A stretch of DNA of 64,000 bases from Sulfurivermis sp040755915 (GTDB taxonomy: Bacteria; Pseudomonadota; Gammaproteobacteria; Thiohalomonadales; Thiohalomonadaceae), in contig JBFLWM010000043.1 in the NCBI GenBank assembly GCA_040755915.1, forward strand, positions 1 through 64,000. Reading direction: 5' to 3'. A program made the translations under genes and the position numbers. The first letter of the stretch is position 1, and every line of letters begins with the position of its first letter. Positions 6,931 through 14,374 of the stretch are shown in pieces. The notes below the pieces were generated by a model, which searched no databases, was not told the DNA's origin, and saw nothing but the letters and a program-made list of their open reading frames with translations.

Positions 6931-8280
6931 ATGGCCTGTAACAGCATCGCCAAGCCGTCCTGCGAGCAAATCATCAACATCCTGCCCGACCCCTTCGTGG
7001 TCATCGATCGCAACTACCGCATCATGGCGGCCAATACCCAGTACCGTAAGCGCTACGGTCTGACCAACGGCGAGGATGTGGTGGGACGCTACTGCTACGA
7101 GGTGTCCCATCGCGTGGACGCCCCCTGCAGCCAGCACGGCGAGCACTGCCCGCTGGAGATCGTCTTCAGCACGGCCCAGTCGACCCAGGTGATGCATGTC
7201 CATTACGACATGAACGGCCACGAGGAGTACGTGCAGCTGCAGTCGACGCCGCTGTTCGACGACGACGGCAAGGTGCTGTACGTGGGCGAGTACATCTTCC
7301 CCATCACCCAGAAGCAGCAGGACACCCTGCTCATCGGCCGTTCCCGCCCGATGGTGCGCATGACCAGCCTGCTGCAGCGCGTCGCACCCACCACCACCAC
7401 CGTGTTGCTGCTGGGCGAGAGCGGTGTCGGCAAGGAGTGCGTGGCGAAGTATGTACACGAATATTCACCGCGCAGCGGCGGGCCCTTCGTCATCGTCGAC
7501 TGCGGCACCCTGGGCGAGAACCTGATCGAGAGCGAGCTGTTCGGCCATGAGAAGGGCGCCTTTACCGGCGCGGCGGGGCGCAAGAAGGGCCTGTTCGAGG
7601 TGGCCCACGGCGGCACCCTGTTCATCGACGAAATCGCCGAGTTGCCGCTGGCGCTGCAAACCAAGCTGCTGCGCGTGCTGGAGACCGGCACCATCCGCCG
7701 CCTCGGCGGCACCGAATACATCAACGTCGACGTGCGCGTTATCGCCGCCACCCACCGCGACCTGCAGCGCATGGTGGAGCGCGGTGAGTTCCGCCAGGAC
7801 CTGTATTACCGCCTGTCCGCCTTCCCGGTACGCATCCCGCCGCTGCGCGACCGCCCCGACGACATCGCTGCGCTGGCGGAATATTTCCTCTCCAACAGCG
7901 ATGACGGCGATCGCTTCGTGCCCTTGTCACCCGAGGTGATCGAGACCCTGATGACCTACGATTATCCGGGCAATGTGCGCGAGTTGCGCAACATCATCGA
8001 GCGTGCCGCGATCCTGGCCTATGGCGAGGACATCATCCGTCCGGAGCATCTGGTGTTCGAGGGACCGCGGCGCGAGGATGTGCAGCAGCCGGGTGGCGAG
8101 CGGGGGCTGCTGGAAGGCAGCAGCCGCAAGTTGTTGCAGCGGCGTCATGGCCGTCTCACCGACGATGAGGTGATGCACGCCCTGGAGACCTGCGACGGCC
8201 ACCGTGCCCGTGCGGCACAGCGTCTTGGCGTCAGCGAGCGCACCCTGTACCGTTATGTGGAGCGCATGCGCGGCAATTGA
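6931..8280 (+). CDS. fisR: FisR-type sigma-54-dependent activator of sulfide oxidation
   Basis: A 449-residue enhancer-binding protein. Residues 1-130 form a PAS-like sensor, then a sigma-54 AAA+ domain with Walker A GESGVGKE near 163, the sigma-54 contact loop GAFTGA near 209 and Walker B TLFIDEI near 230, and a C-terminal Fis-type helix-turn-helix (RAAQRLGVSERTLYRYV). The sensor has Cys55, Cys66 and Cys73, spaced 11 and 7 like the three cysteines (53, 64, 71) reported to sense sulfane sulfur in FisR of Cupriavidus pinatubonensis. It lies directly after sqr, which has a sigma-54 promoter, so it is the likely activator. The start at 6931 follows a strong GGAGGGG site; an upstream Met at 6913 would overlap that site. 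Confidence 0.9.
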   Translation: MACNSIAKPSCEQIINILPDPFVVIDRNYRIMAANTQYRKRYGLTNGEDVVGRYCYEVSHRVDAPCSQHGEHCPLEIVFSTAQSTQVMHVHYDMNGHEEYVQLQSTPLFDDDGKVLYVGEYIFPITQKQQDTLLIGRSRPMVRMTSLLQRVAPTTTTVLLLGESGVGKECVAKYVHEYSPRSGGPFVIVDCGTLGENLIESELFGHEKGAFTGAAGRKKGLFEVAHGGTLFIDEIAELPLALQTKLLRVLETGTIRRLGGTEYINVDVRVIAATHRDLQRMVERGEFRQDLYYRLSAFPVRIPPLRDRPDDIAALAEYFLSNSDDGDRFVPLSPEVIETLMTYDYPGNVRELRNIIERAAILAYGEDIIRPEHLVFEGPRREDVQQPGGERGLLEGSSRKLLQRRHGRLTDDEVMHALETCDGHRARAAQRLGVSERTLYRYVERMRGN

Positions 8281-8306
8281 TGGGGCCGGCAGCCGGGTGG
8301 TGGAAA

Positions 8307-8406
8307 TAAAAAAGCCGCGCCATTTCGGGCGCGGCTAAAAACACCACAGTGTGGAAGGAGGGGAATCCACCACCAACTCCGCAGAGCCGGTGGAATTGCT
8401 CCACAC
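8307..8406 (-). ncRNA. Candidate sigma-54-driven small RNA (about 100 nt)
   Basis: Between the sigma-54 promoter at 8431-8416 and the terminator at 8336-8308, both on the minus strand, lies a stretch with no plausible protein. The predicted RNA starts GUGUGGAGCAAUUCCAC, able to form a small 5' hairpin. It continues through a G-rich part (GGAGUUGGUGGUGGA), then an unpaired-looking pyrimidine tract CCCCUCCUUCC complementary to Shine-Dalgarno sequences, a short ACAC/GUGU hairpin, and a 9-bp GC-rich terminator stem followed by UUUUU. It sits convergent with fisR and downstream of a DAHP synthase gene. Its existence is inferred from the signals. The alternative is that these signals only close the neighbouring genes. 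Confidence 0.55.
8308..8336 (-). terminator. Intrinsic terminator (small RNA / DAHP synthase gene)
   Basis: On the minus strand AGCCGCGCC-CGAAAT-GGCGCGGCT is a perfect 9-bp stem followed by TTTTTATTT. The U-tract is on the minus strand, so it ends leftward transcription from the sigma-54 promoter at 8416-8431 and any read-through from the DAHP synthase gene. On the plus strand the stem lies 33 bases after the fisR stop but lacks a T-run. Confidence 0.85.
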
Positions 8407-8415
8407 AATTCATAT

Positions 8416-8431
8416 GGCAATATGCGTGCCA
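8416..8431 (-). promoter_or_regulatory. Near-perfect sigma-54 promoter inside a 12-bp inverted repeat
   Basis: The minus strand reads TGGCACGCATATTGCC, a full match to TGGCACG-N4-TTGC. It is embedded in a perfect inverted repeat, ATTCATATGGCA (8408-8419) and TGCCATATGAAT (8427-8438), with a 7-base spacer. Transcription would begin near 8404-8406 and run leftward. Beyond the consensus it shares ATATTGCC-N-TATGA with the sqr promoter, suggesting common control. Confidence 0.75.
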
Positions 8432-8482
8432 TATGAATAATCATTAATTATCAGTACGTTAATAATTCTCCCGTTCGGCAGC

Positions 8483-8510
8483 TGACATGTCATTGACTGT
8501 CAACTGTCAG
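8483..8510 (-). promoter_or_regulatory. Candidate enhancer (UAS) of the small-RNA promoter
   Basis: On the minus strand three TGACA half-sites and one inverted TGTCA lie in 27 bases; the last two form the palindrome TGACATGTCA, identical to the one upstream of fisR. The cluster is about 80-105 bases upstream of the predicted start near 8405, a typical distance for sigma-54 enhancer sites. FisR is the obvious candidate to bind here. Confidence 0.55.
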
Positions 8511-8533
8511 GTCTGTCGTGTGCGACACCTGTG

Positions 8534-9649
8534 TCAGCCCGCATACCGGGCAGCCGCCGCCACACGTTTTTCATAGGCCTCGCGGGCGATGGCCACATCC
8601 TCCAGGAAGTGCGGCAGCTCCGGCAGCAGCAGCGCCTGCGGGCCGTCCACCAGGGCCTTGGGCGGCTGGGGATGGAAATCCACCAGCACCATGTTGGCGC
8701 CGGCGATGATGCCCTGGGCGGTGACGTGAAAAACGTCGAGCAGGCCATCCGGGGTGCGCTCGCGTGAGCCCACCGAATGGGACGGATCGATGCACACCGG
8801 CATGCGCGTCAGGCGCTTGACCACCGGCACGTGGGCGAAGTCCACCAGGTTGCGGTGCGGGTCGCCCATGTTGGTCTTCATGCCGCGCAGGCCGAACACC
8901 ACGTTGCGGTTGCCCTCCGAGGCCAGGTACTCGGCGGCGTTGAGCGACTCCTCCAGGGTGATGCCGAAGCCGCGCTTGAGCAGCACCGGGAATTCGCGCT
9001 GGCGGCCGACGATCTTGAGCAATTCGAAATTCTGCGTGTTGCGCGTGCCGATCTGCAGCATCACGCCGGTGGGATTGCCCGCGGCATGCAGTGCCTCGTG
9101 AATCTCGTGTACATGGCTGTCGTGGGTGACCTCCATGGCGATGACCTTGATGCCATATTTCCCCGCCAGCTCGAACACATAGGGCAGGCAGGTCTTGCCG
9201 TGGCCCTGGAAGGCGTAGGGATTGGTGCGCGGCTTGTAGGCGCCCATACGTGTGCACACCTGGCCATGATCGCGCAGGGTGCGCATCATGATCTCCACGT
9301 GTTCCGGCGTATCCACGGCGCACAGGCCGGCGAAGACGTTGAAGTTGTCCTGGCCGAAGCGCACGCCGTTGTACTCGAAATAGCTCGGGCGCTGGTCGTC
9401 ATGGTGACGGCCGAGCACGCGGTATTCACGCGACACGCGTACCACGCGCTCGACGCCGGCCAGGCTGGCGATGTCATCCTTGTCCAGGGCGGCGGTGTCG
9501 CCGATGAGATAGATCTCGGTCAGCGTCTGCTGGCTGCCGTGCTCCTCGTGCACGCGCATCTGCACCCGCGGCAGGTTGGCGATGTAGGTGCGCAGGCTTT
9601 CGAATTCCGGACTCTGCGTGGTGACGTGCGGTTGCAGGATGATGATCAT
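8534..9649 (-). CDS. Class I-beta DAHP synthase-like protein (divergent)
   Basis: A 371-residue protein of the family that condenses phosphoenolpyruvate and erythrose 4-phosphate to start the shikimate pathway. Residues 1-75 fit a small regulatory domain of the ferredoxin-like/ACT kind found in the Thermotoga-type enzyme; the rest is the barrel, with MGAYKPRTNPYAFQG, QIGTRNTQNF, LLKRGF and DPSHS. Several hallmark positions differ from the usual enzyme: GLCAVD for GPCSVE, GLRG for CERG, VDFHPQP for VEVHPEP. The Cys and His metal ligands are kept, but the expected Glu ligand is Asp. It may be a specialised paralogue or have shifted substrate use. It stands alone, with the leftward terminator at 8308-8336 some 200 bases downstream. 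Confidence 0.8.
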   Translation of the reverse strand: MIIILQPHVTTQSPEFESLRTYIANLPRVQMRVHEEHGSQQTLTEIYLIGDTAALDKDDIASLAGVERVVRVSREYRVLGRHHDDQRPSYFEYNGVRFGQDNFNVFAGLCAVDTPEHVEIMMRTLRDHGQVCTRMGAYKPRTNPYAFQGHGKTCLPYVFELAGKYGIKVIAMEVTHDSHVHEIHEALHAAGNPTGVMLQIGTRNTQNFELLKIVGRQREFPVLLKRGFGITLEESLNAAEYLASEGNRNVVFGLRGMKTNMGDPHRNLVDFAHVPVVKRLTRMPVCIDPSHSVGSRERTPDGLLDVFHVTAQGIIAGANMVLVDFHPQPPKALVDGPQALLLPELPHFLEDVAIAREAYEKRVAAAARYAG

Positions 9650-9668
9650 TGTGGGTTCACCTCTATGA

Positions 9669-9831
9669 GTCCGCTAATGAACGCGAATAAACGCAAATTA
9701 TTATGCCAGGAAATTAGTGATTCTCTCGCCAGAACGTACAGGCTCGACCATGGGTATCGATGAGCTGTGCGGCATTCATTGTATGCTCCCGCGCTGACTA
9801 CATTCGAGTTAATTTGCGTTCATTTGCGGAC
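9669..9831. repeat. Inverted repeat pair of the GTCCGC-AATGAACGC-AAATTA type
   Basis: The left arm (9669-9700) begins GTCCGCTAATGAACGC and ends ACGCAAATTA. The right arm (9810-9831) reads on the minus strand GTCCGCAAATGAACGC then AAATTA. The arms could fold into a long stem around a 109-base loop. Modules of this kind recur in intergenic DNA of many proteobacteria. Together they occupy most of the 190-base gap between the DAHP synthase-like gene and aguB; no gene is seen in it. Confidence 0.6.
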
Positions 9832-9843
9832 TGTGTGAGGTTT

Positions 9844-10734
9844 CTAGTCGCGGTAGCGGCGCAGCAGGTCGGCGTAGGCATCGATGCGGCGGTCGCGCAG
9901 ATAGGGCCAGGCGCGGCGCACCTGTTCGTTGCGGCCGATATCGACTTCCGCCACCAGGAAGGTGGGATCGTCTTCCGGTGCCTGGGCGAGGATCTCGCCC
10001 TGCTGGCCGCAGATGAAGCTGTAGCCCCAGAAGTTGATGCCGGGCGTCAGGCCCGACGGGTCCGGCTCATGGCCGACGCGGTTGCAGGCGACCACCGGGA
10101 CACCGTTGGCGATGGCATGGCTGCGCTGGATGGTGACCCAGGCATCGCGCTGGCGCAGCTGTTCATCCAGCTCCGCCCGCTCGTCCCAGCCGATGGCGGT
10201 GGGATAGAGCAGGATCTCCGCACCGGCCATGGCCATCAGACGCGCCGCTTCCGGATACCACTGGTCCCAGCACACCAGCACGCCGAGCCGGCCTACCGAG
10301 GTGTCGATGGGGGTGAAGCCCAGATCGCCGGGGGTGAAATAGTACTTTTCGTAATAGCCGGGGTCGTCCGGGATGTGCATCTTGCGGTAGATGCCGGCGA
10401 TGCTGCCGTCCTTTTCCAGCACCACGGCGGTGTTGTGGTACAGGCCGGGGGCGCGCCGCTCGAATACCGAGCCGACGATGACGATCCCCAGTTCCTGCGC
10501 CAGTTCGGACAGGGCTTGGGTGGTGGGGCCGGGGATGGGCTCGGCCTGATCGAAGCGTGCCGGGTCTTCCGACTGGCAGAAGTACACACCGCTGTGCAGT
10601 TCCTGCAGCAGCACCAGTTCGGCGCCGTCGGCGGCCGCCGCGCGGATCTCCAGTGAGCTGTAATAGAGATTGGTTTCCCGATCCTCGCTGCAGGGTTGCT
10701 GGACCAGGCCGACACGCAGGCTGCGCTGTTTCAT
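9844..10734 (-). CDS. aguB: N-carbamoylputrescine amidase
   Basis: A 296-residue cytosolic nitrilase-superfamily enzyme that hydrolyses N-carbamoylputrescine to putrescine, CO2 and ammonia, the last step of the agmatine route. The Glu-Lys-Cys triad is visible: Glu in LVLLQELHSGVYF, Lys in YRKMHIPDDPGYYEKYYF and Cys in LVCWDQWYPEAARLM. The run GWDERAELDEQLRQRDAW and the RSHAIANGVPVVACNRVG stretch are typical of AguB. It lies 11 bases downstream of aguA, which supplies its substrate, so the two form an operon. Confidence 0.93.
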   Translation of the reverse strand: MKQRSLRVGLVQQPCSEDRETNLYYSSLEIRAAAADGAELVLLQELHSGVYFCQSEDPARFDQAEPIPGPTTQALSELAQELGIVIVGSVFERRAPGLYHNTAVVLEKDGSIAGIYRKMHIPDDPGYYEKYYFTPGDLGFTPIDTSVGRLGVLVCWDQWYPEAARLMAMAGAEILLYPTAIGWDERAELDEQLRQRDAWVTIQRSHAIANGVPVVACNRVGHEPDPSGLTPGINFWGYSFICGQQGEILAQAPEDDPTFLVAEVDIGRNEQVRRAWPYLRDRRIDAYADLLRRYRD

Positions 10735-10745
10735 GGTGCTTTCCT

Positions 10746-11774
10746 CTACAGGGTGCCGGCGGGCAACTGCATGGTGACGCAGTGCAGGCTGCCGTATTGC
10801 TGGATCAGGGGCAGGCAGTTGATGGCGATGATCTCGCGGCCGGGGAAACAGGGGGCCAGCCGTTCCAGCGCCACCGTATCCAGTACATCGTCATAGACCG
10901 GCACCAGCACGGCACCGTTGATGATGAGGAAATTGGCGTAGGTGGCGGGCAGGCGCTGGCCGTGTTCGTTGCGTTTGGGGGAGGGCAGTGGTAGCGGCAC
11001 CAGACGGTAGGGCCGGCCTTCATTGTCGCGGAAGGCCTTGAGTTCACGCTCCATTTCCAGCAAGGCGGCGTAATGACTGTCGTGCGGGTTGTCGCAGCGC
11101 ACGTAGGCGATGGTGTGTTCGTCGCAGAAGCGGGCCAGCGTGTCGATATGGCCGTCGGTGTCATCGCCCTCCAGTTCGCCGTGGTCGAGCCACAGTACGC
11201 GCCGGCTGCCGAACACCTGGGCGAAGATGCCTTCCAGGCCGACGCAGTCGTATTCGGGATTGCGTTGCGGGTTGAGCAGGCAGTGGCGGGTGGTGAGCAG
11301 GGTGCCCCGGCCGTCACTTTCGATGCTGCCGCCTTCGAGGATCAGGGCGATGCTTTCCAGCGGCGTTGTGCCGAATACCTGCTGCTGGTGCAGGGTACGG
11401 GTCAATGCGTTGTCGAGATCGTAGGGGTATTTGCGGCCCCAGCCGTTGAAGGCGAAGTCGAGCAGCAGCGGCTGGCCGTCGCGCAGTACGGTGATGGGGC
11501 CGTGATCACGCGCCCAGACATCATTGGACGGGGCGACGGCCAGGTGCACCTGGCCGAGGTCGACGCGGGCGACCGCCAGCTGAGTCTGGACATGGGCGCG
11601 ATGCTCGTCGTCCAGACAGGAGACGATCAGCCGCTCATGGGCAGCAACCGCCCTGGCAATCTGTATGAATACCTGCTCCACCTGCTGCAGGATGCGCCCC
11701 AGCGGACCGTGCCGGTGGGGCCAGGTGAGCAGCACCGCGCTTTGCGGCGACCATTCTGCGGGCAATGTCTGCAT
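10746..11774 (-). CDS. aguA: Agmatine deiminase
   Basis: A 342-residue enzyme of the Porphyromonas-type peptidyl-arginine/agmatine deiminase family, turning agmatine into N-carbamoylputrescine and ammonia. Visible family signatures are the N-terminal WSPQSAVLLTWPH, NDVWARDHGPI, EGGSIESDGRGTLLTT, HGELEGDDTDGHIDTLARF (substrate-binding His/Asp) and the catalytic-Cys region SLHCVTMQLPAGT at the extreme C-terminus. Followed immediately by aguB. Putrescine made here would feed polyamine synthesis. The ribosome site before the ATG at 11774 is weak. Confidence 0.93.
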   Translation of the reverse strand: MQTLPAEWSPQSAVLLTWPHRHGPLGRILQQVEQVFIQIARAVAAHERLIVSCLDDEHRAHVQTQLAVARVDLGQVHLAVAPSNDVWARDHGPITVLRDGQPLLLDFAFNGWGRKYPYDLDNALTRTLHQQQVFGTTPLESIALILEGGSIESDGRGTLLTTRHCLLNPQRNPEYDCVGLEGIFAQVFGSRRVLWLDHGELEGDDTDGHIDTLARFCDEHTIAYVRCDNPHDSHYAALLEMERELKAFRDNEGRPYRLVPLPLPSPKRNEHGQRLPATYANFLIINGAVLVPVYDDVLDTVALERLAPCFPGREIIAINCLPLIQQYGSLHCVTMQLPAGTL

Positions 11775-11830
11775 GGGATATCACAAGAGCTGTGGCTGCA
11801 CGGTGGCAACCACAGCGGCTGGCGGGGGCG

Positions 11831-12136
11831 TTATTTACGCTTGAGCACGCTGTGAATTACGTACTGGCTCTCGAAATAGACGATATAATCCGGATAAATC
11901 CAGCGCGTGATGGGCGGTTTGCCCACGGCAGGCAGTTTTTCCTGCGGCGCGCCAAAGCGGGTCTCCACCTGCTGCATGCTCATGCCGCGAACGGGGAGTT
12001 CCATGGGGGCCGGGGCGGGCTGCATGGCAGCGCTGTCTTCCGGTGCTGCGGGCGGCATCTGTACCTCATCGCCATGGGCGGCGGCGCTGCCGGCGGCCAG
12101 CAGGATGGCAATGAGGCGGATATGGCTGGGACGCAT
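11831..12136 (-). CDS. Small secreted protein of unknown function
   Basis: A 101-residue protein with a Sec signal peptide (MRPSHIRLIAILLAAGSAAA, cleavage after AHG or AAA), a Pro/Ala-rich linker to about residue 45, then a compact C-terminal domain with GMSMQQVETRFGAP and RWIYPDYIVYFESQYVIHSV. The GMS-x-x-QVE-x-RFGAP segment recalls the SmpA/BamE-like fold, in which a small periplasmic domain begins with such a turn; this is a weak resemblance only. No lipobox Cys is seen. The start at 12136 is chosen because AAGGAGC precedes it. It lies 56 bases before aguA on the same strand, but a functional link is not evident. Confidence 0.75.
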   Translation of the reverse strand: MRPSHIRLIAILLAAGSAAAHGDEVQMPPAAPEDSAAMQPAPAPMELPVRGMSMQQVETRFGAPQEKLPAVGKPPITRWIYPDYIVYFESQYVIHSVLKRK

Positions 12137-12234
12137 GATTCGGCTCCTTGATCGTCGTCTTCGGTTATGGTCCTTGTGACCCAATATACTGCACTGGCTC
12201 CACCAGAGTAAAACCTCATTCGATACCCCACATT

Positions 12235-14343
12235 ATGCACGCCGCACGCGAACTTTTCTCCTACCGCAAATACTGGGCGCAGCGCTTCGGTACCGCGCCG
12301 TTCCTGCCCATGTCGCGTGCCGAAATGGAGCAGCTGGGCTGGGATTCCTGCGATGTGATCCTGGTCACGGGAGATGCCTATGTGGATCACCCCAGTTTCG
12401 GCATGGCCATGGTGGGCCGCCTGCTGGAGGCGCAGGGCTTTCGCGTCGGCATCATCGCCCAGCCGGACTGGACCTCGGCGGAGGATTTCCGCCGTCTGGG
12501 ACGGCCCAATCTGTTCTTCGGTGTCACCGCCGGCAACATGGATTCCATGGTCAACCGCTATACCGCCGATCGGCGCATCCGCAGCGACGATGCCTACACG
12601 CCGGGCGGCGAGGGCGGTAAACGGCCGGATCGTTCGGTCATCGTCTACAGCCAGCGCTGCCGCGAGGCCTACAACGATGTACCGCTGATCATCGGCGGCA
12701 TCGAGGCCAGCCTGCGCCGCATTGCCCATTACGATTACTGGTCGGAGAAAGTGCGCCGTTCGGTGGTGCTGGATGCCAAGGCTGATCTGCTGCTGTACGG
12801 CAACGCCGAGCGCGCCCTGGTCGAGGTGGCGCATCGCCTGGCCAGGGGCGAGCCCATCGCCGGGATTACCGATGTGCGCGGCACCGCCTTTTTGCGCAAG
12901 TCCGTGCCGGATGATTGGGTGGAGGTGGATGCCGGCGACATCGATACACCGGGTGCGCCGCCGGTGCACGTCAATCCCTATGCGGAGGCCAAGACCTGTA
13001 CGGTCACGGCGGGGCAGCCGGCGAGCCTGCAGCGCAAGCCGCGCGTGGTGCGCGAGCGCAGTGTGGTGCGCCTGCCGTCCTACGAGCAGGTGCGCGATGA
13101 CGCCGTGCTGTATGCCCATGCCTCGCGCCTGTTCCATCTGGAGACCAATCCGGGCAATGCCCGTGCCCTGGTGCAGCGCCACGGCGAGCGCGAGGTGTGG
13201 CTGAATCCGCCGCCGCTTCCGCTCAGCACCAGGGAGATGGATGCCATCTTCGATCTGCCCTTTGCCCGCGCGCCGCATCCGTCCTATGGTGATGCACGCC
13301 TGCCGGCCTGGGAGATGATCCGTTTCTCCATCAACATCATGCGCGGCTGCTTCGGCGGCTGCACTTTCTGCTCCATTACCGAGCACGAAGGCCGCATCAT
13401 CCAGAACCGTTCCGAGGACTCCATCGTGCGCGAGGTGGAGGCGATCCGCGATCAGGTCGCCGGTTTCACCGGTGTCATCTCCGACCTTGGCGGGCCCACC
13501 GCCAACATGTATCGCATGCACTGCAAGGATGCCCAGATCGAAGCCGCCTGCCGGCGCCTGTCCTGCGTGTTTCCCGATGTGTGCGTCAACATGAAGACCG
13601 ATCACACACCGCTGATCCATCTGTACCGCCGCGTGCGCCAGTTGCCCGGCATCAAGCGCGTGTTCATCGCCTCCGGCCTGCGCTATGACCTGGCGGTGCG
13701 CTCGCCGGAATACGTCAAGGAGCTGGTGACGCACCACGTTGGCGGCTATCTCAAGATCGCGCCGGAACACACCGAGGCGGGACCGCTCAGCCTGATGATG
13801 AAGCCGGGCATCGGCACCTACGACCGGTTCAAGACGATGTTCGAACAGGCCTCGAAGGAGGCGGGCAAGGAGCAGTATCTGATTCCGTACTTCATCGCTG
13901 CCCATCCCGGCACCTCGGACACCGACATGCTGGAACTGGCACTCTGGCTCAAGCGCAACGGATTCCGCCTTGATCAGGTGCAGACCTTCCTGCCCACGCC
14001 GCTGGCCATGGCGACTGCCATGTATCACACCGGGCGCAATCCCCTGAAACGCGTGCGGCGCGACAGCGCGGGTATCGAAGTGCCCAGCGGTCTGCGCCAG
14101 CGTCGCCTGCACAAGGCCTTCCTGCGGTACCACGACCCGGAGAACTGGCCGCTGCTGCGCGAGACATTGAAGCGCATGGGGCGCAGTGATCTCATCGGCA
14201 ACGGCAAGCGCCATCTGGTACCGGCCTGGCAGCCGGAAGGCACCGGTGCCAGGGTCGCCGTCACCCGCGCATATCCGTCACGCACGGCGCCGCAGCCAGC
14301 AAAGAAAAACGCCCGGCAGAAACCTGCCGGGCGTCGTCGCTGA
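12235..14343 (+). CDS. ygiQ: YgiQ family radical SAM protein
   Basis: A 702-residue protein matching the YgiQ family over its length; the exact reaction of the family is not established. The N-terminal UPF0313 region (FLPMSRAEMEQLGWDSCDVILVTGDAYVDHPSF split over residues 20-55) precedes a radical SAM domain with the CX3CX2C cluster motif RGCFGGCTFC near residue 375. The C-terminal region contains LPTPLAMATAMYHTG. The start at 12235 aligns with known YgiQ N-termini. Its last codons (Lys/Arg/Gly-rich tail) overlap the stem of a minus-strand terminator that serves the convergent efflux operon. Confidence 0.9.
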   Translation: MHAARELFSYRKYWAQRFGTAPFLPMSRAEMEQLGWDSCDVILVTGDAYVDHPSFGMAMVGRLLEAQGFRVGIIAQPDWTSAEDFRRLGRPNLFFGVTAGNMDSMVNRYTADRRIRSDDAYTPGGEGGKRPDRSVIVYSQRCREAYNDVPLIIGGIEASLRRIAHYDYWSEKVRRSVVLDAKADLLLYGNAERALVEVAHRLARGEPIAGITDVRGTAFLRKSVPDDWVEVDAGDIDTPGAPPVHVNPYAEAKTCTVTAGQPASLQRKPRVVRERSVVRLPSYEQVRDDAVLYAHASRLFHLETNPGNARALVQRHGEREVWLNPPPLPLSTREMDAIFDLPFARAPHPSYGDARLPAWEMIRFSINIMRGCFGGCTFCSITEHEGRIIQNRSEDSIVREVEAIRDQVAGFTGVISDLGGPTANMYRMHCKDAQIEAACRRLSCVFPDVCVNMKTDHTPLIHLYRRVRQLPGIKRVFIASGLRYDLAVRSPEYVKELVTHHVGGYLKIAPEHTEAGPLSLMMKPGIGTYDRFKTMFEQASKEAGKEQYLIPYFIAAHPGTSDTDMLELALWLKRNGFRLDQVQTFLPTPLAMATAMYHTGRNPLKRVRRDSAGIEVPSGLRQRRLHKAFLRYHDPENWPLLRETLKRMGRSDLIGNGKRHLVPAWQPEGTGARVAVTRAYPSRTAPQPAKKNARQKPAGRRR
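14301..14332 (-). terminator. Intrinsic terminator of the RND operon, inside the ygiQ 3' end
   Basis: On the minus strand GCCCGGCAG-GTTT-CTGCCGGGC is a perfect 9-bp stem followed by GTTTTTCTTT. It lies 43 bases beyond the RND pump stop and within the last 14 codons of ygiQ. Confidence 0.8.
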
Positions 14344-14374
14344 GCCGGCGCCGCCGGCGGCGGCGCGCTCTTCA

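Noticed and set aside
8415..8430. Plus-strand sigma-54 promoter in the palindrome
   Set aside because: The palindrome gives GG-N10-GC on the plus strand too (TGGCAATATGCGTGCC), but the -12 box is GTGC rather than TTGC, and downstream lie only the half-site cluster and the DAHP synthase 3' end.
8337..8533. A small protein in the fisR-DAHP synthase gap
   Set aside because: Short frames here lack ribosome sites and cross the terminator; the promoter-terminator geometry fits an RNA better.
9650..9843. A second small RNA or gene between the DAHP synthase and aguB
   Set aside because: The gap is mostly the inverted repeat pair, and no promoter with terminator was found.
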